Assembly (NCBI RefSeq): GCF_000407445.1
Contig: NZ_ASWB01000001.1
Location: 682,001 to 746,000, forward strand
From: Enterococcus moraviensis ATCC BAA-383
GTDB taxonomy: Bacteria; Bacillota; Bacilli; Lactobacillales; Enterococcaceae
Direction: 5' to 3'
Length of the DNA stretch: 64,000 nucleotides
A program made the position numbers and the translations under genes. Positions 51,031-59,401 of the stretch are shown here, piece by piece (the stretch's first letter is position 1; every line of letters begins with the position of its first letter). The notes below the pieces were generated by a model, which ran no database searches, was not told where the DNA came from, and was given only the letters and a program-made list of their open reading frames with translations.

Positions 51031-51525
51031 AATGACCATGATTTCTTCTGCTTTTTTAAAAGATAGGAGATAGTAATTTAACGTATGATCATCATTTTTC
51101 GTCACAATCTCCCAAGTCGGCTTATCATCATATAAGCCTAAACTAATTTTTTGGATATTCTTTTCCTTGTAATCCGTTTCAAGAATTTGTCGGATATGTC
51201 CTTCTTCTACGCCATCTTTTTGATTTAGTACGGTAACTTTTTCTCCTGATTTCGGAATGATCACGGCTAATTTTTCTCCTTGATCATTTTGACCTGTAAC
51301 ACTAAAATAAGTTTCTTTTCTAGTGAACCAGTAAAAGTTATCAATCGTTTCTAAATGTGCGTATTCCTTTGCGATCTCTGTTGCTTCTTTTTTCGCTTGT
51401 GTTCGTGGATGTGTTGAGCGAATATAGAAAATAGTAATCGTCACAATGATTGCTAATAAGATCGTAATTACACTGATTAGGATCTTGGTTTTTCTTGTTT
51501 CATTTCGATCTTCTTGTTCTTGCAA
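51019..51525 (-). CDS. ypmB: DUF5590 (YpmB-like) membrane-anchored protein
   Basis: A 168-residue protein with one N-terminal membrane helix (KILISVITILLAIIVTITIFYI) and an outside domain with two PepSY-like units (AKEYAHLETIDNFYWFTRKETYFSVTG; PTWEIVTKND). It matches the Bacillus YpmB position between dinG and aspB. Function is unknown. The TTG at 51525 has AAAGG upstream at good spacing; a TTG six codons earlier lacks an RBS. Confidence 0.85.
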   Translation of the reverse strand: MQEQEDRNETRKTKILISVITILLAIIVTITIFYIRSTHPRTQAKKEATEIAKEYAHLETIDNFYWFTRKETYFSVTGQNDQGEKLAVIIPKSGEKVTVLNQKDGVEEGHIRQILETDYKEKNIQKISLGLYDDKPTWEIVTKNDDHTLNYYLLSFKKAEEIMVIKNV

Positions 51526-51610
51526 TCGCCTCGCCCTTTCCAAACTTACTGGCTACCATTATAGCAGAAAATCAGTTTAATTTAATAGCTAACGGATAAA
51601 TTTATTTGAT

Positions 51611-54379
51611 TCATTCGTTAAAGAATTCGTTTAACTCTATTATGATTTCATTCAAAGCTTCTTCTTTTACTGGTAAATTCTTAGGTAATGCTTTTAACAT
51701 ACGTTTCCCATACTTTGCGGTGACTAAACGTCTATCTAAAACTAATAATGCTCCTTTGTCGCTATCCGAACGAATCAAACGTCCTAAAGCTTGTCGTAAT
51801 CGTAAAGCAGCTTTTGGTAACGCCTCATGTGAAAATGGATTGACTCCTTTTTCTTCTAGGTAATCATATCGTGCCTTAACAAAAGGTCTTTTAGGATTTT
51901 CAAACGGTAAACGCGTCACGATCAATAGTGACAACGCCTCCCCAGGAAGATCCACGCCTTCCCAAAAACTGTCAGCACCTAATAAAACACTATTTTTCGA
52001 ATGAGCAAAACGTTTCAAGATTTTTTCGCGACTCCCACTGATTCCTTGCGCCAGCAGTTCCCTGCCTTCATTTAAAAATTCAGGATGCAGGCGATAATAA
52101 ACACTAGATAAAATGTCATGGGATGTGAATAACACTAAAATTGAACGGTCTTGTTGCTTGGTTATCTCTTGAATCACAGATGCGATATAAGCAGAAAATT
52201 CAGCTGGGTTTGCTTGACTGATTGCAATAGCTTCTGTAGGAATATATAATCGAGCATTTTGCTCATAGTCATAAGGATCTGGTAACGTTTTAAATGAAAC
52301 ATCTGCCAGCCCCAGCTTATTTGGCAAATATTTTTTATCGTTCCCAAATTTCAAGGTGCCTCCTGTATACAGGATATGTTGGTAGCGATCATACCATGTT
52401 GTCTCTGGTAAAATACTTGCTTGCAAATCATTGATGGCTAGCGTTGAATACCCTTGATTCGTGGTAGTGTATTCTTTTATCCAGCGTGGATGCCATTCAT
52501 TGACATAAATGTCAAAACATTCATACAGGTATTCTATCCGCTCAAAAAATTGTAATACACTAACAAATGTAATTCGTTGAGAAGCGGTATATTTTTCCAA
52601 TTCATCCACAATTGATTGCTGCAATTTCCGTTGGATTTCTTGCATCTCTGTCAACAGAATTTCAATCTTTTGAATCGATGCTTCACCATTTAGAGACAGT
52701 TGATCAAATAATGGTTTCGTCAATAAAACAGCCTCTAAATTTTGGCGCTTTTCACCTACAAAAAGTTGATTTATTTCATAAAATAAATCACTAAACTCTT
52801 CGACCAAATCACTCAACGCCTTAGAATAAATCCTCAACAAGCGTTGTTCCTGTGTTTCTGGATCGAAAATCATGTTCACTTGGTCAAATAATTGATCTTC
52901 TTCTAAATAAAGAGTGGCCTGTTTTTTAAATGAAGCATAATGAAATTGACGATTGGCAATTCTTCCTGCAATATCTGGTAGATGATGGGCTTCGTCAATG
53001 ATCAGGTACGAGCTTTTTGGAAGAAGTGGGACTTCTCTAAGCGTTTCTTGTGCTAAAAAGGCATGATTCACAATTAATACATTACTTTGTCGGACTTTTT
53101 TATAGAGAAACTGAACAAAATCTTCTTGATATAATGGATCTTGATTCGATAAAAAATCAATGCCACGATGTGAAACATCTCGCCAAAAAACATGATTAAA
53201 GTTCGTCAACTGCAATTCATCAAGATCTCCTGTCACAGTCTCTAGTAACCAAACCAAAACACCCATTTGATATAAGGCGTATTGCTTTTGTTGTAGCGGA
53301 TTTTTCAGTGTCGCTTTAAACCGTTGCAAATCAATATAATGGCGATGACTTTTAATAATTGTTGCATGAATTGGTTTTGGACAAATCCGATTGGCTAATG
53401 GTATATCTTTTTCGATTAATTGATTTTGTAGTACGATCGAAACAGTACTGATGATGACAGGATTTTCAGGCGTCGCTAAATAGCTCATTGGAAATAGATA
53501 CCCCAATGTCTTCCCTGTCCCAGTCGCAGCTTCAACAAATAAATTTTTATTTTCATCACTTGTAAAATGTTCATAAACTAAGTTCATCATCCGACTTTGT
53601 TCTGAACGATAAGTGATTTTATCTATAAAAAGATTTTCTTTCGCTTTTTTCTTGTGCGGGAAAACAGCATTGCCGTATAATTTTTCTTCATACAATGGCA
53701 CTTCTTTTCTTCTCAATGCAATTCCGGAAACAACATGCTGGTCTTTTGACAAGGGCTGAATTTCGGCCTTCATCTCTTCGTATATTTGATGGATGTAAGA
53801 ACTAGTATCCATTCCAGTTTGCTGGCTCAATTGATCAATGGTTTCCATTGTAATAAGCGGTAATCTTCGCATTTTTGCTTCTATCAATAACAAGAGTTCA
53901 GCAGTAACTTGGGCATCACTGTCCGCTTGGTGAGGATTATCATGTATCAAACCTAAACTTTCGGACAAGTCCCCTAAACGAAAACTTTTTTCCGTAGGTA
54001 AAAAAATCTGTGCCAATTCTACTGTATCGATTCCAGGAATTTTTAGCTTAGGCGTACCACATCTCATTAATTCTTGCATTAAAAATGAATAATCAAAATA
54101 GATATTATGAGCAACAAATACTGTATCAGCTAATAAATTATAAATCGTGAGCGCTACATCTTCAAAATAAGGTGCTTTTTGCACTCGTGCGTTGCTGATA
54201 CCTGTAAGTTGTTGAATTTGCTTGGAAATGGCTTGGTTTGGATTTATATCCGTTGCAAAACGGGAGATAATGACCCCGTCTTGAATCAATACACAGCCGA
54301 ATTGTATAATTCGATCAACAGTCGGATCCGTCCCAGTTGTTTCCAAGTCAACGACTGCATATATCTGTTTTTTTCTCAT
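51611..54379 (-). CDS. dinG: DnaQ-type exonuclease fused to DinG-family helicase
   Basis: A 922-residue Firmicute-type DinG. Residues about 1-170 are a DEDD exonuclease (AVVDLETTGTDP, VAHNIYFDYSFL, HQADSDAQVTAELL). The helicase follows with VEAATGTGKTLGYLFP (Walker A), LIIDEAHHLPD (DEAH), LLGADSFWEGVDLPG and RQALGRLIRS (motif VI). As in other Firmicute DinG proteins, I do not see the four-Cys iron-sulphur cluster. AAAGGCGGGG precedes the ATG. It is next to ypmB and aspB as in Bacillus. Confidence 0.95.
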   Translation of the reverse strand: MRKKQIYAVVDLETTGTDPTVDRIIQFGCVLIQDGVIISRFATDINPNQAISKQIQQLTGISNARVQKAPYFEDVALTIYNLLADTVFVAHNIYFDYSFLMQELMRCGTPKLKIPGIDTVELAQIFLPTEKSFRLGDLSESLGLIHDNPHQADSDAQVTAELLLLIEAKMRRLPLITMETIDQLSQQTGMDTSSYIHQIYEEMKAEIQPLSKDQHVVSGIALRRKEVPLYEEKLYGNAVFPHKKKAKENLFIDKITYRSEQSRMMNLVYEHFTSDENKNLFVEAATGTGKTLGYLFPMSYLATPENPVIISTVSIVLQNQLIEKDIPLANRICPKPIHATIIKSHRHYIDLQRFKATLKNPLQQKQYALYQMGVLVWLLETVTGDLDELQLTNFNHVFWRDVSHRGIDFLSNQDPLYQEDFVQFLYKKVRQSNVLIVNHAFLAQETLREVPLLPKSSYLIIDEAHHLPDIAGRIANRQFHYASFKKQATLYLEEDQLFDQVNMIFDPETQEQRLLRIYSKALSDLVEEFSDLFYEINQLFVGEKRQNLEAVLLTKPLFDQLSLNGEASIQKIEILLTEMQEIQRKLQQSIVDELEKYTASQRITFVSVLQFFERIEYLYECFDIYVNEWHPRWIKEYTTTNQGYSTLAINDLQASILPETTWYDRYQHILYTGGTLKFGNDKKYLPNKLGLADVSFKTLPDPYDYEQNARLYIPTEAIAISQANPAEFSAYIASVIQEITKQQDRSILVLFTSHDILSSVYYRLHPEFLNEGRELLAQGISGSREKILKRFAHSKNSVLLGADSFWEGVDLPGEALSLLIVTRLPFENPKRPFVKARYDYLEEKGVNPFSHEALPKAALRLRQALGRLIRSDSDKGALLVLDRRLVTAKYGKRMLKALPKNLPVKEEALNEIIIELNEFFNE

Positions 54380-54509
54380 GGACTTCCCCGCCTTTCCTCT
54401 ATCCTTGAAAATTATACTACAAAATCAACTTTTTTTTTAGTGTTAGTTTAAAAGGTTATCAAGTAACCCTACTTTAGTTCATTTTCCCCTTTTTTGTATA
54501 CATAAAAAA

Positions 54510-54539
54510 AATCATTCGCTTTTAAATAGCAGAATGATT
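54510..54539 (-). terminator. Terminator of the immunity gene
   Basis: AATCATTC / GAATGATT perfect arms, with a run of eight T on the minus strand. Confidence 0.85.
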
Positions 54540-54595
54540 ACTGATGTTTTAAGAAGCTATGTTTCCTCATCAATTATTTCCTTTCCATAAAGTCA

Positions 54596-54901
54596 TCAAT
54601 CAAATTGAGAAACACTTCCCAAGTATCCCTTATACGCATTATTTACACCTGCTGTTTTAGCTATTTCATTCATTTTAGTTATGATCTGATTTTGTTCTTC
54701 GGTAAATTTTAATTTTTGGGTGAGGTTTTTAAAGTATATATAATTCACTAGCCTACTCATCACTAAATCATCATTAATTGGTTTATCCAATTTTTTATAG
54801 ACTTTCATTAATACTTCTTTCAGTTCTACATAGTTTTCCTCATGATTAGACCCTAAACTATTGTATAGTGCATGAACTAATTGTTTGGATTCTTTATCCA
54901 T
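54596..54901 (-). CDS. Enterocin A-type bacteriocin immunity protein
   Basis: This 101-residue helical protein resembles immunity proteins of class IIa (pediocin-like) bacteriocins, such as that for enterocin A: KQLVHALYNSL at the start, LVNYIYFKNLTQKLKFTEEQNQII in the middle, and NEIAKTAGVNNAYKGYLGSVSQF at the end. Such proteins guard the mannose PTS receptor from the cell's own or a neighbour's bacteriocin. No class IIa bacteriocin gene (YGNGV motif) was seen nearby, so it looks like an orphan immunity gene. AGGAGGGCTACG precedes the ATG. A 55-residue peptide gene is divergent from it. Confidence 0.85.
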   Translation of the reverse strand: MDKESKQLVHALYNSLGSNHEENYVELKEVLMKVYKKLDKPINDDLVMSRLVNYIYFKNLTQKLKFTEEQNQIITKMNEIAKTAGVNNAYKGYLGSVSQFD

Positions 54902-55079
54902 CGTAGCCCTCCTAAATTATCCTACTTATAAAATCGAGTATTCGTCCCTATTCTCAACTTTCATTGTTTTATCGTTTAATTATACTTTTTTGTCCTTATA
55001 ATTTGTTCTCATTGACTTTTAAATGCTATTGGAGTACCTTCTAGGTAAAGAATAACTTTTATGAAAGTGGTGGATAACG

Positions 55080-55247
55080 ATGAACAAATTTAAAAATTTT
55101 ATGTTTAGTCTAACTAGTTTAGTTGGAGCGATTAGTATTTTTGGTGGTGGCGTTTTATTTGCTTCCCTTTTCGTTTTGTTTTTCATTATATCCGTTGTAC
55201 TGGAAGCTATGTCAAACCGTAGTAAGAAACAAACCGTAAACTTATGA
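55080..55247 (+). CDS. Small hydrophobic membrane peptide, 55 residues
   Basis: ATG at 55080 follows GGTGGATAACG; the frame ends at TGA 55245-55247 and is followed at once by a good terminator, so it is probably expressed. The peptide has a short basic start (MNKFKNF), about 35 hydrophobic residues with a GGG at 22-24, and a basic tail (SNRSKKQ). No family recognised. It could be a small membrane protein, or a bacteriocin-like or toxin peptide, given the divergent immunity gene. The function is unknown. Confidence 0.65.
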   Translation: MNKFKNFMFSLTSLVGAISIFGGGVLFASLFVLFFIISVVLEAMSNRSKKQTVNL

Positions 55248-55251
55248 TTTT

Positions 55252-55272
55252 TCCTCCATTAATGATGGAGGA
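55252..55272 (+). terminator. Terminator of the 55-residue peptide gene
   Basis: TCCTCCAT / ATGGAGGA perfect stem with a TAATG loop and TTTTTT following on the plus strand. Confidence 0.9.
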
Positions 55273-55286
55273 TTTTTTCTTAAAAA

Positions 55287-56051
55287 TCAATACGTCCCTT
55301 CTTCACCTTGGAACGTTAAAATCACCGGACCATTTTTAGTGATCGCTATACTATGTTCATATTGACAACTCAACATTCCATCTTTCGTTTTCGCAGTCCA
55401 TCCGTTTGCCTCCATTTCCATCCTCCATGAACCTACATTGACCATCGGCTCTATTGTGATCGTCATTCCTTCTTTTAATCTCAAGCCCTTGCCTCGTTCG
55501 CCATAATGAGCAAAAAATGGTTCTTCATGAATCGTAGGTCCAATTCCATGAGCAATAAAATCTCTGACCACACTATAGCCAGCTGACTCTACATAGGTTT
55601 GGATCGCATAACCAATATCTCCCACACGATTTCCTATTTGTGCTTGCTCAATCCCTAGATATAATGCTTTTTTCGTCACTGCCATTAATGCTTGGGTTTC
55701 TTCAGTTGCTTCTCCAACGCTGTAAGCCCAACAAGAATCAGAGATTGCACCATTCAACTCAATACACATATCTACCTTGATTAAATCCCCTTCACGTAGT
55801 ACCTTTTTTCTAGGAAATCCATGACAAATTTCATCGTTAATACTACAACATGTTGCATATTCATAGTCCTCAAACCCGATTTGCGCGGCAATTCCACCAT
55901 GACGCTCAATATAGTTTCGAACAAATACTTCAATATCCCAACTAGTGATGCCTGGTTGAATAAATGTCCGTAATTGTTTATGAACAGCCGCCAACAAGGC
56001 ACCTGACTCTGCCATTTTCTCTATTTCTCTTTGCGATTTTAATGTGATCAA
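55287..56051 (-). CDS. map: Methionine aminopeptidase, type I
   Basis: A 254-residue pita-bread metalloprotease that removes the initiator Met. The five metal ligands are visible: two Asp in KVDMCIELNGAISDSCWA, His in AHGIGPTIHEEP, Glu in TIEPMVN and Glu in CQYEHSIAI. The start is TTG (56049-56051) with GAGGGG upstream. It is not in the ribosomal-protein operon; this may be the only or a second copy. No terminator seen right after it. Confidence 0.93.
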   Translation of the reverse strand: MITLKSQREIEKMAESGALLAAVHKQLRTFIQPGITSWDIEVFVRNYIERHGGIAAQIGFEDYEYATCCSINDEICHGFPRKKVLREGDLIKVDMCIELNGAISDSCWAYSVGEATEETQALMAVTKKALYLGIEQAQIGNRVGDIGYAIQTYVESAGYSVVRDFIAHGIGPTIHEEPFFAHYGERGKGLRLKEGMTITIEPMVNVGSWRMEMEANGWTAKTKDGMLSCQYEHSIAITKNGPVILTFQGEEGTY

Positions 56052-56112
56052 CTTTTCCCCTCTTTTCTTACTAGTGGTATTTCAATTTTTAACTTGGCTT
56101 TCATTCGCTCAT

Positions 56113-56526
56113 TTAATGTTGCTTTGCGGACAATGGAAATGGGCGCTTGTCTTTCTTTATGATCAAACAGGCAAATAATACCTGTACGATTCCCAAAAGA
56201 AAGAATAAGAAATGCAGGAACATGACACTTTGAAGTAGCAGACATTGAATGATTAGCCAACTCATCAAAATGATGCCAATCAAACATTCGTAAAAAGCAT
56301 AGGATTGCACGTTTCTAAAATTAGCATAACCAGTGAATACATTTCCTAAACCAATAATGATCAAAAGAAATAAACCTGGAATTAAAAATGTTGTAAACGG
56401 AGAGTTTTTTAAAAGCTCCGTACTGATTCCCATGCTATTTCTTGCCTCTGTCGAAAGTGCTAAAAAACTTCCAAATACCCCACCTATTCCAATCAACATA
56501 TTTAAGCACAATAGAACGATCTTCAT
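56113..56526 (-). CDS. Four-helix membrane protein of unknown function
   Basis: This 137-residue protein has four clear hydrophobic segments and a basic C-terminus (IIKKDKRPF). The NMLIGIGGVFGSFLAL start and GLGNVFTGYANF segment are distinctive, but I cannot assign a family. AAAGAGGCAGACAG precedes the ATG. It lies 61 bp upstream of map on the same strand and may be co-transcribed. Confidence 0.7.
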   Translation of the reverse strand: MKIVLLCLNMLIGIGGVFGSFLALSTEARNSMGISTELLKNSPFTTFLIPGLFLLIIIGLGNVFTGYANFRNVQSYAFYECLIGIILMSWLIIQCLLLQSVMFLHFLFFLLGIVQVLFACLIIKKDKRPFPLSAKQH

Positions 56527-56605
56527 CTGTCTGCCTCTTTCAATTATTTTAAATTAGCCATTCTCATTATCTTTTTAAAATGATCTTTTGGTTTTCCTCT
56601 ATACT

Positions 56606-57319
56606 TTATTTTGACTTTTTACTAGCGCTTTGTACAGCTTTAAAGAGTGCTGAAAACTGACCTTTCACTGTCATCGTTTGTTCGAAAATATCTTCGCCAT
56701 CATTCAACATTTTTACAGTAACCCATCCCAAAGTCTCTGTAATCGTACTTGCAACCGTTGCATTTATCGCGGCACCCGCAACAGTTCCTACCGCAGGAAT
56801 AAATTTCAGTAAATTTCCAACAGCACTTTTACCCAAACCTACGACCACGATTTCTTTGCCTAAACTTTTCCCCATACTCTCAGACCAAGATTGACCGAAT
56901 ATTTTATGCAAACGAGCCATCATAGTTAATTGAACGGGAACAAGTAAAATCGCATCCGAAAAAGGAATCGGAGAACAACCAATGATTGCGGCTGTCAAGG
57001 ATGCCGCATGAACAGTCTGATGACATTTTTTTCGTGTCTCTTCGTCCACATCTTTTAAAAACTCATCAAAAATACCATTAACTTGATTTTTACTTTTATC
57101 TAATATTTTTTCAGCTTGTTCTTTAGATTTTTCAAAACTATTTAGGATAATTGAAGAGGTTTTTTCGGGAAACCTTTTTATTACTTCTGAAAAAAAGGAA
57201 TCAAATTCTTTTTCATCTGCACGAACAATTTCTAGTTCCTTTTTTTTGTTTGATTTTTTGACTTTCCTTGTATTTGTTTTCTTTTTCTCTGTCGCTTTTT
57301 TCTTAAAAATATTCTTCAT
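56606..57319 (-). CDS. DUF697 (YcjF-like) membrane-associated protein
   Basis: A 237-residue protein with a very Lys-rich N-terminal tail (about 1-35), a helical middle (about 40-95) and a C-terminal DUF697-type domain: HAASLTAAIIGCSPIPFSD, LLVPVQLTMMARLHKIFG and GNLLKFIPAVGTVAGAAINA with one or two membrane-like segments. The domain is often attached to GTPases, but no GTPase motif is present here. Function unknown. The ATG at 57319 follows GGAGGGAATCGT. Confidence 0.8.
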   Translation of the reverse strand: MKNIFKKKATEKKKTNTRKVKKSNKKKELEIVRADEKEFDSFFSEVIKRFPEKTSSIILNSFEKSKEQAEKILDKSKNQVNGIFDEFLKDVDEETRKKCHQTVHAASLTAAIIGCSPIPFSDAILLVPVQLTMMARLHKIFGQSWSESMGKSLGKEIVVVGLGKSAVGNLLKFIPAVGTVAGAAINATVASTITETLGWVTVKMLNDGEDIFEQTMTVKGQFSALFKAVQSASKKSK

Positions 57320-57472
57320 ACGATTCCCTCCATTATGATGAATCATTGAATAGTTAATAAAACTATACTCATTGACTTGAACGTTTTATTCATAGTCTAA
57401 TCATACAACAGAACGTTTGTTTAACCAAAAAACATCTCTTTTATTCGACAATTATTTATATTCAAGCAAAAA

Positions 57473-57506
57473 AAGCCAAGCAAAACATATACGTTTTACC
57501 TAGCTT
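57473..57506 (-). terminator. Terminator of the 515-residue unknown gene
   Basis: A 14-bp stem, AAGCCAAGCAAAAC with GTTTTACCTAGCTT (with G-U pairs on the minus-strand RNA), followed by a T-run. Confidence 0.85.
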
Positions 57507-57534
57507 ATATAAATTGCTATGCTTTGATTTCCAC

Positions 57535-59082
57535 CTATTTTTCAACGGACATCAAGCTTAGATTTTGCATATATTGATCCATCAAAATGTAGCCTTCTAA
57601 ACGGCGAAGTAAGTCGACAGAACAGCGAACTTTTTTACCGAAAAGAGAGCGGCTATAGGCAATGTCTTTCATCTCTTGCAAGAAATCATCCAAAGAAGAT
57701 ACTAATCCTCCACAGCTTAAACGACCACAAATCAGGACATCTTCTTTTCGTTGCCTTAATACCTGTCCCCATGAGTAATTCAAATATTCGGCTTGGTTGA
57801 TCTGAGCAAGTAAATCAGAACGTAATACACTTTTCTTTTGCGCCGCATTTTTCTTTGTTCCTAAACGCATTCGTTTATTCATGAAACATAAATAGATTTC
57901 ATCTTCTAAATTTTCCATTTCACTTTTCGAAAAATTTGGAATTTTTGCTGGTGCTTTTACGCCTTTGCTCAATTTTAATTGTTTCGAAAAACGTGGCCAA
58001 TTACTTGGCGTTGCTTTACGTGTTTTGCCATTTTTAAAGACAAGTAATGTAGGATCAAATGGTTTTGGTTCTAGCACTTCTTCAATTGCTGTTTTTTCTA
58101 ATTCTGGTTGAACAACCTCTTCAGACTGCGCTCGTTGCTTCCGTTTTAATTTCATGGAAGCACGATCTTTTTTTATCGGCTTTGATTGTTCTTCTGGTTT
58201 ATTATTTTCTGTTTCTTGAGTTAGCGAAGCTGTATGTTCTTCTTCTGCTGGGGAATCTTCTTGAATTGGTTTTTCCACCACTTCGCTCTCCCACTTTTTT
58301 TCTATGTTTTCTTCCATTTCTTTGTCTGACTCTACTGTTGCTGTTTCAATGATTGGTTCTTCATTCATTTCAACAGATACTTCATCAACAAGTTCAGCCT
58401 CTAGATCTAAGTCAGTATTCGTATCAGCAATTTCTACAACAGGTGCTGCCACTTTATCTTCATCGATTACTAACGGTTGTGCTCGTTTGAGGTGAATCGT
58501 TTGAATACTTCTTGAAATGATCGGATTACTTTGAACTGCCTGCATTTCAATTTTCCCGTGATTAATGGTTTCGGTTAAATCAGTGATCATTTTTCGTAGA
58601 CGAAAAATCTCATTAGATGTTTCAAGCATTTGTTTCATCATGCCCTGGATCTCTCCAGTGTTTAGCGCTGATTCTCCGTGAGTCACAAGTGCTCTATCTT
58701 GTTTTTCAAGCGTAATTTCTTCGAGCCATTTCTTTAAATTCATACGAAGTTCTCTTCTGGTTGGTTCAAAACTTCCCATCAGCATTGTATAATACATGGT
58801 TTCAGTTTCAACATACATGTAAATCTTTTTGACTACTAACTCCTCAAAGTCTTCGGTTTCATCCCAGCTGTCGCAGATTGCGTCAAAAAAAGCTTCACCT
58901 TCAGCTAAATTTTGATAATCCTTTGCTAGATTTAACTTTCGAACTAAATAAAACGAATAAGGCGTATCTACATTATCGGCATAAATCTCACGGCCTAAAT
59001 AATCGGGATCAACTTCTTTACAAAGATAGGTTGATCTTTCTTCTTTTTCTGATTGACGTTGTCGCTTACTAATCGTTCTCAC
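57535..59082 (-). CDS. Unrecognised 515-residue protein with acidic linker
   Basis: The protein has no signal peptide or membrane segment. Residues about 1-150 are mixed helical (LVRKLNLAKDYQNLAEGEAF, YMYVETETMYYTML), about 150-185 may form a coiled coil, about 215-345 are strongly acidic and likely disordered, and about 360-515 form a basic, folded-looking domain (LLVFKNGKTRKATPSNW, EIYLCFMNKRMRLG, ICGRLSCGGLVSSLDDFL). I recognise no family. The GTG start has GAGGAA close upstream, and no better start is seen. It is monocistronic. Confidence 0.75.
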   Translation of the reverse strand: MRTISKRQRQSEKEERSTYLCKEVDPDYLGREIYADNVDTPYSFYLVRKLNLAKDYQNLAEGEAFFDAICDSWDETEDFEELVVKKIYMYVETETMYYTMLMGSFEPTRRELRMNLKKWLEEITLEKQDRALVTHGESALNTGEIQGMMKQMLETSNEIFRLRKMITDLTETINHGKIEMQAVQSNPIISRSIQTIHLKRAQPLVIDEDKVAAPVVEIADTNTDLDLEAELVDEVSVEMNEEPIIETATVESDKEMEENIEKKWESEVVEKPIQEDSPAEEEHTASLTQETENNKPEEQSKPIKKDRASMKLKRKQRAQSEEVVQPELEKTAIEEVLEPKPFDPTLLVFKNGKTRKATPSNWPRFSKQLKLSKGVKAPAKIPNFSKSEMENLEDEIYLCFMNKRMRLGTKKNAAQKKSVLRSDLLAQINQAEYLNYSWGQVLRQRKEDVLICGRLSCGGLVSSLDDFLQEMKDIAYSRSLFGKKVRCSVDLLRRLEGYILMDQYMQNLSLMSVEK

Positions 59083-59355
59083 TTCCTCAATTTTTTTCCT
59101 TTATAAATCGTATCATTTTTTTAGAAAAAAGAACAGGCTTCCCCTTCTATTATACCGATAAAATGCAAAAAAAGTTCTCATTTTTTTACATATATATGGA
59201 ATTAAAAGAAAATCAAAACATTAAAACACACTCACAACCTAATTAATTCAATTTAAATAAACAAACTAACAAACACGTTTCTCCTATCTCTTTCCTGTTT
59301 ATCTCCCATTTCAAAGAAGTTGAAAAACCTCCTTACCTTAATAGAATGGATAAAA
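59083..59355. other. Intergenic DNA without recognised feature
   Basis: AT-rich DNA between the 515-residue gene and the permease terminator. The RBS of the unknown gene lies at its left end. I see no ORF with an RBS and no RNA gene. The unknown gene's promoter must be here, but no convincing pair of boxes stands out. Confidence 0.5.
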
Positions 59356-59398
59356 AAGAAGCTGAAATATAACTCTACGAGTCATATTCCAACCTCTT
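59356..59398 (-). terminator. Terminator of the amino-acid permease gene
   Basis: A 19-bp stem (59356-59374 with 59380-59398), fully paired in the minus-strand RNA if G-U pairs are counted, followed by a T-run. Confidence 0.9.
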
Positions 59399-59401
59399 AT
59401 T

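Noticed and set aside
54902-55079. A class IIa bacteriocin precursor hidden next to the immunity gene
   Set aside because: No YGNGV motif or typical double-glycine leader is seen in the frames I read there.
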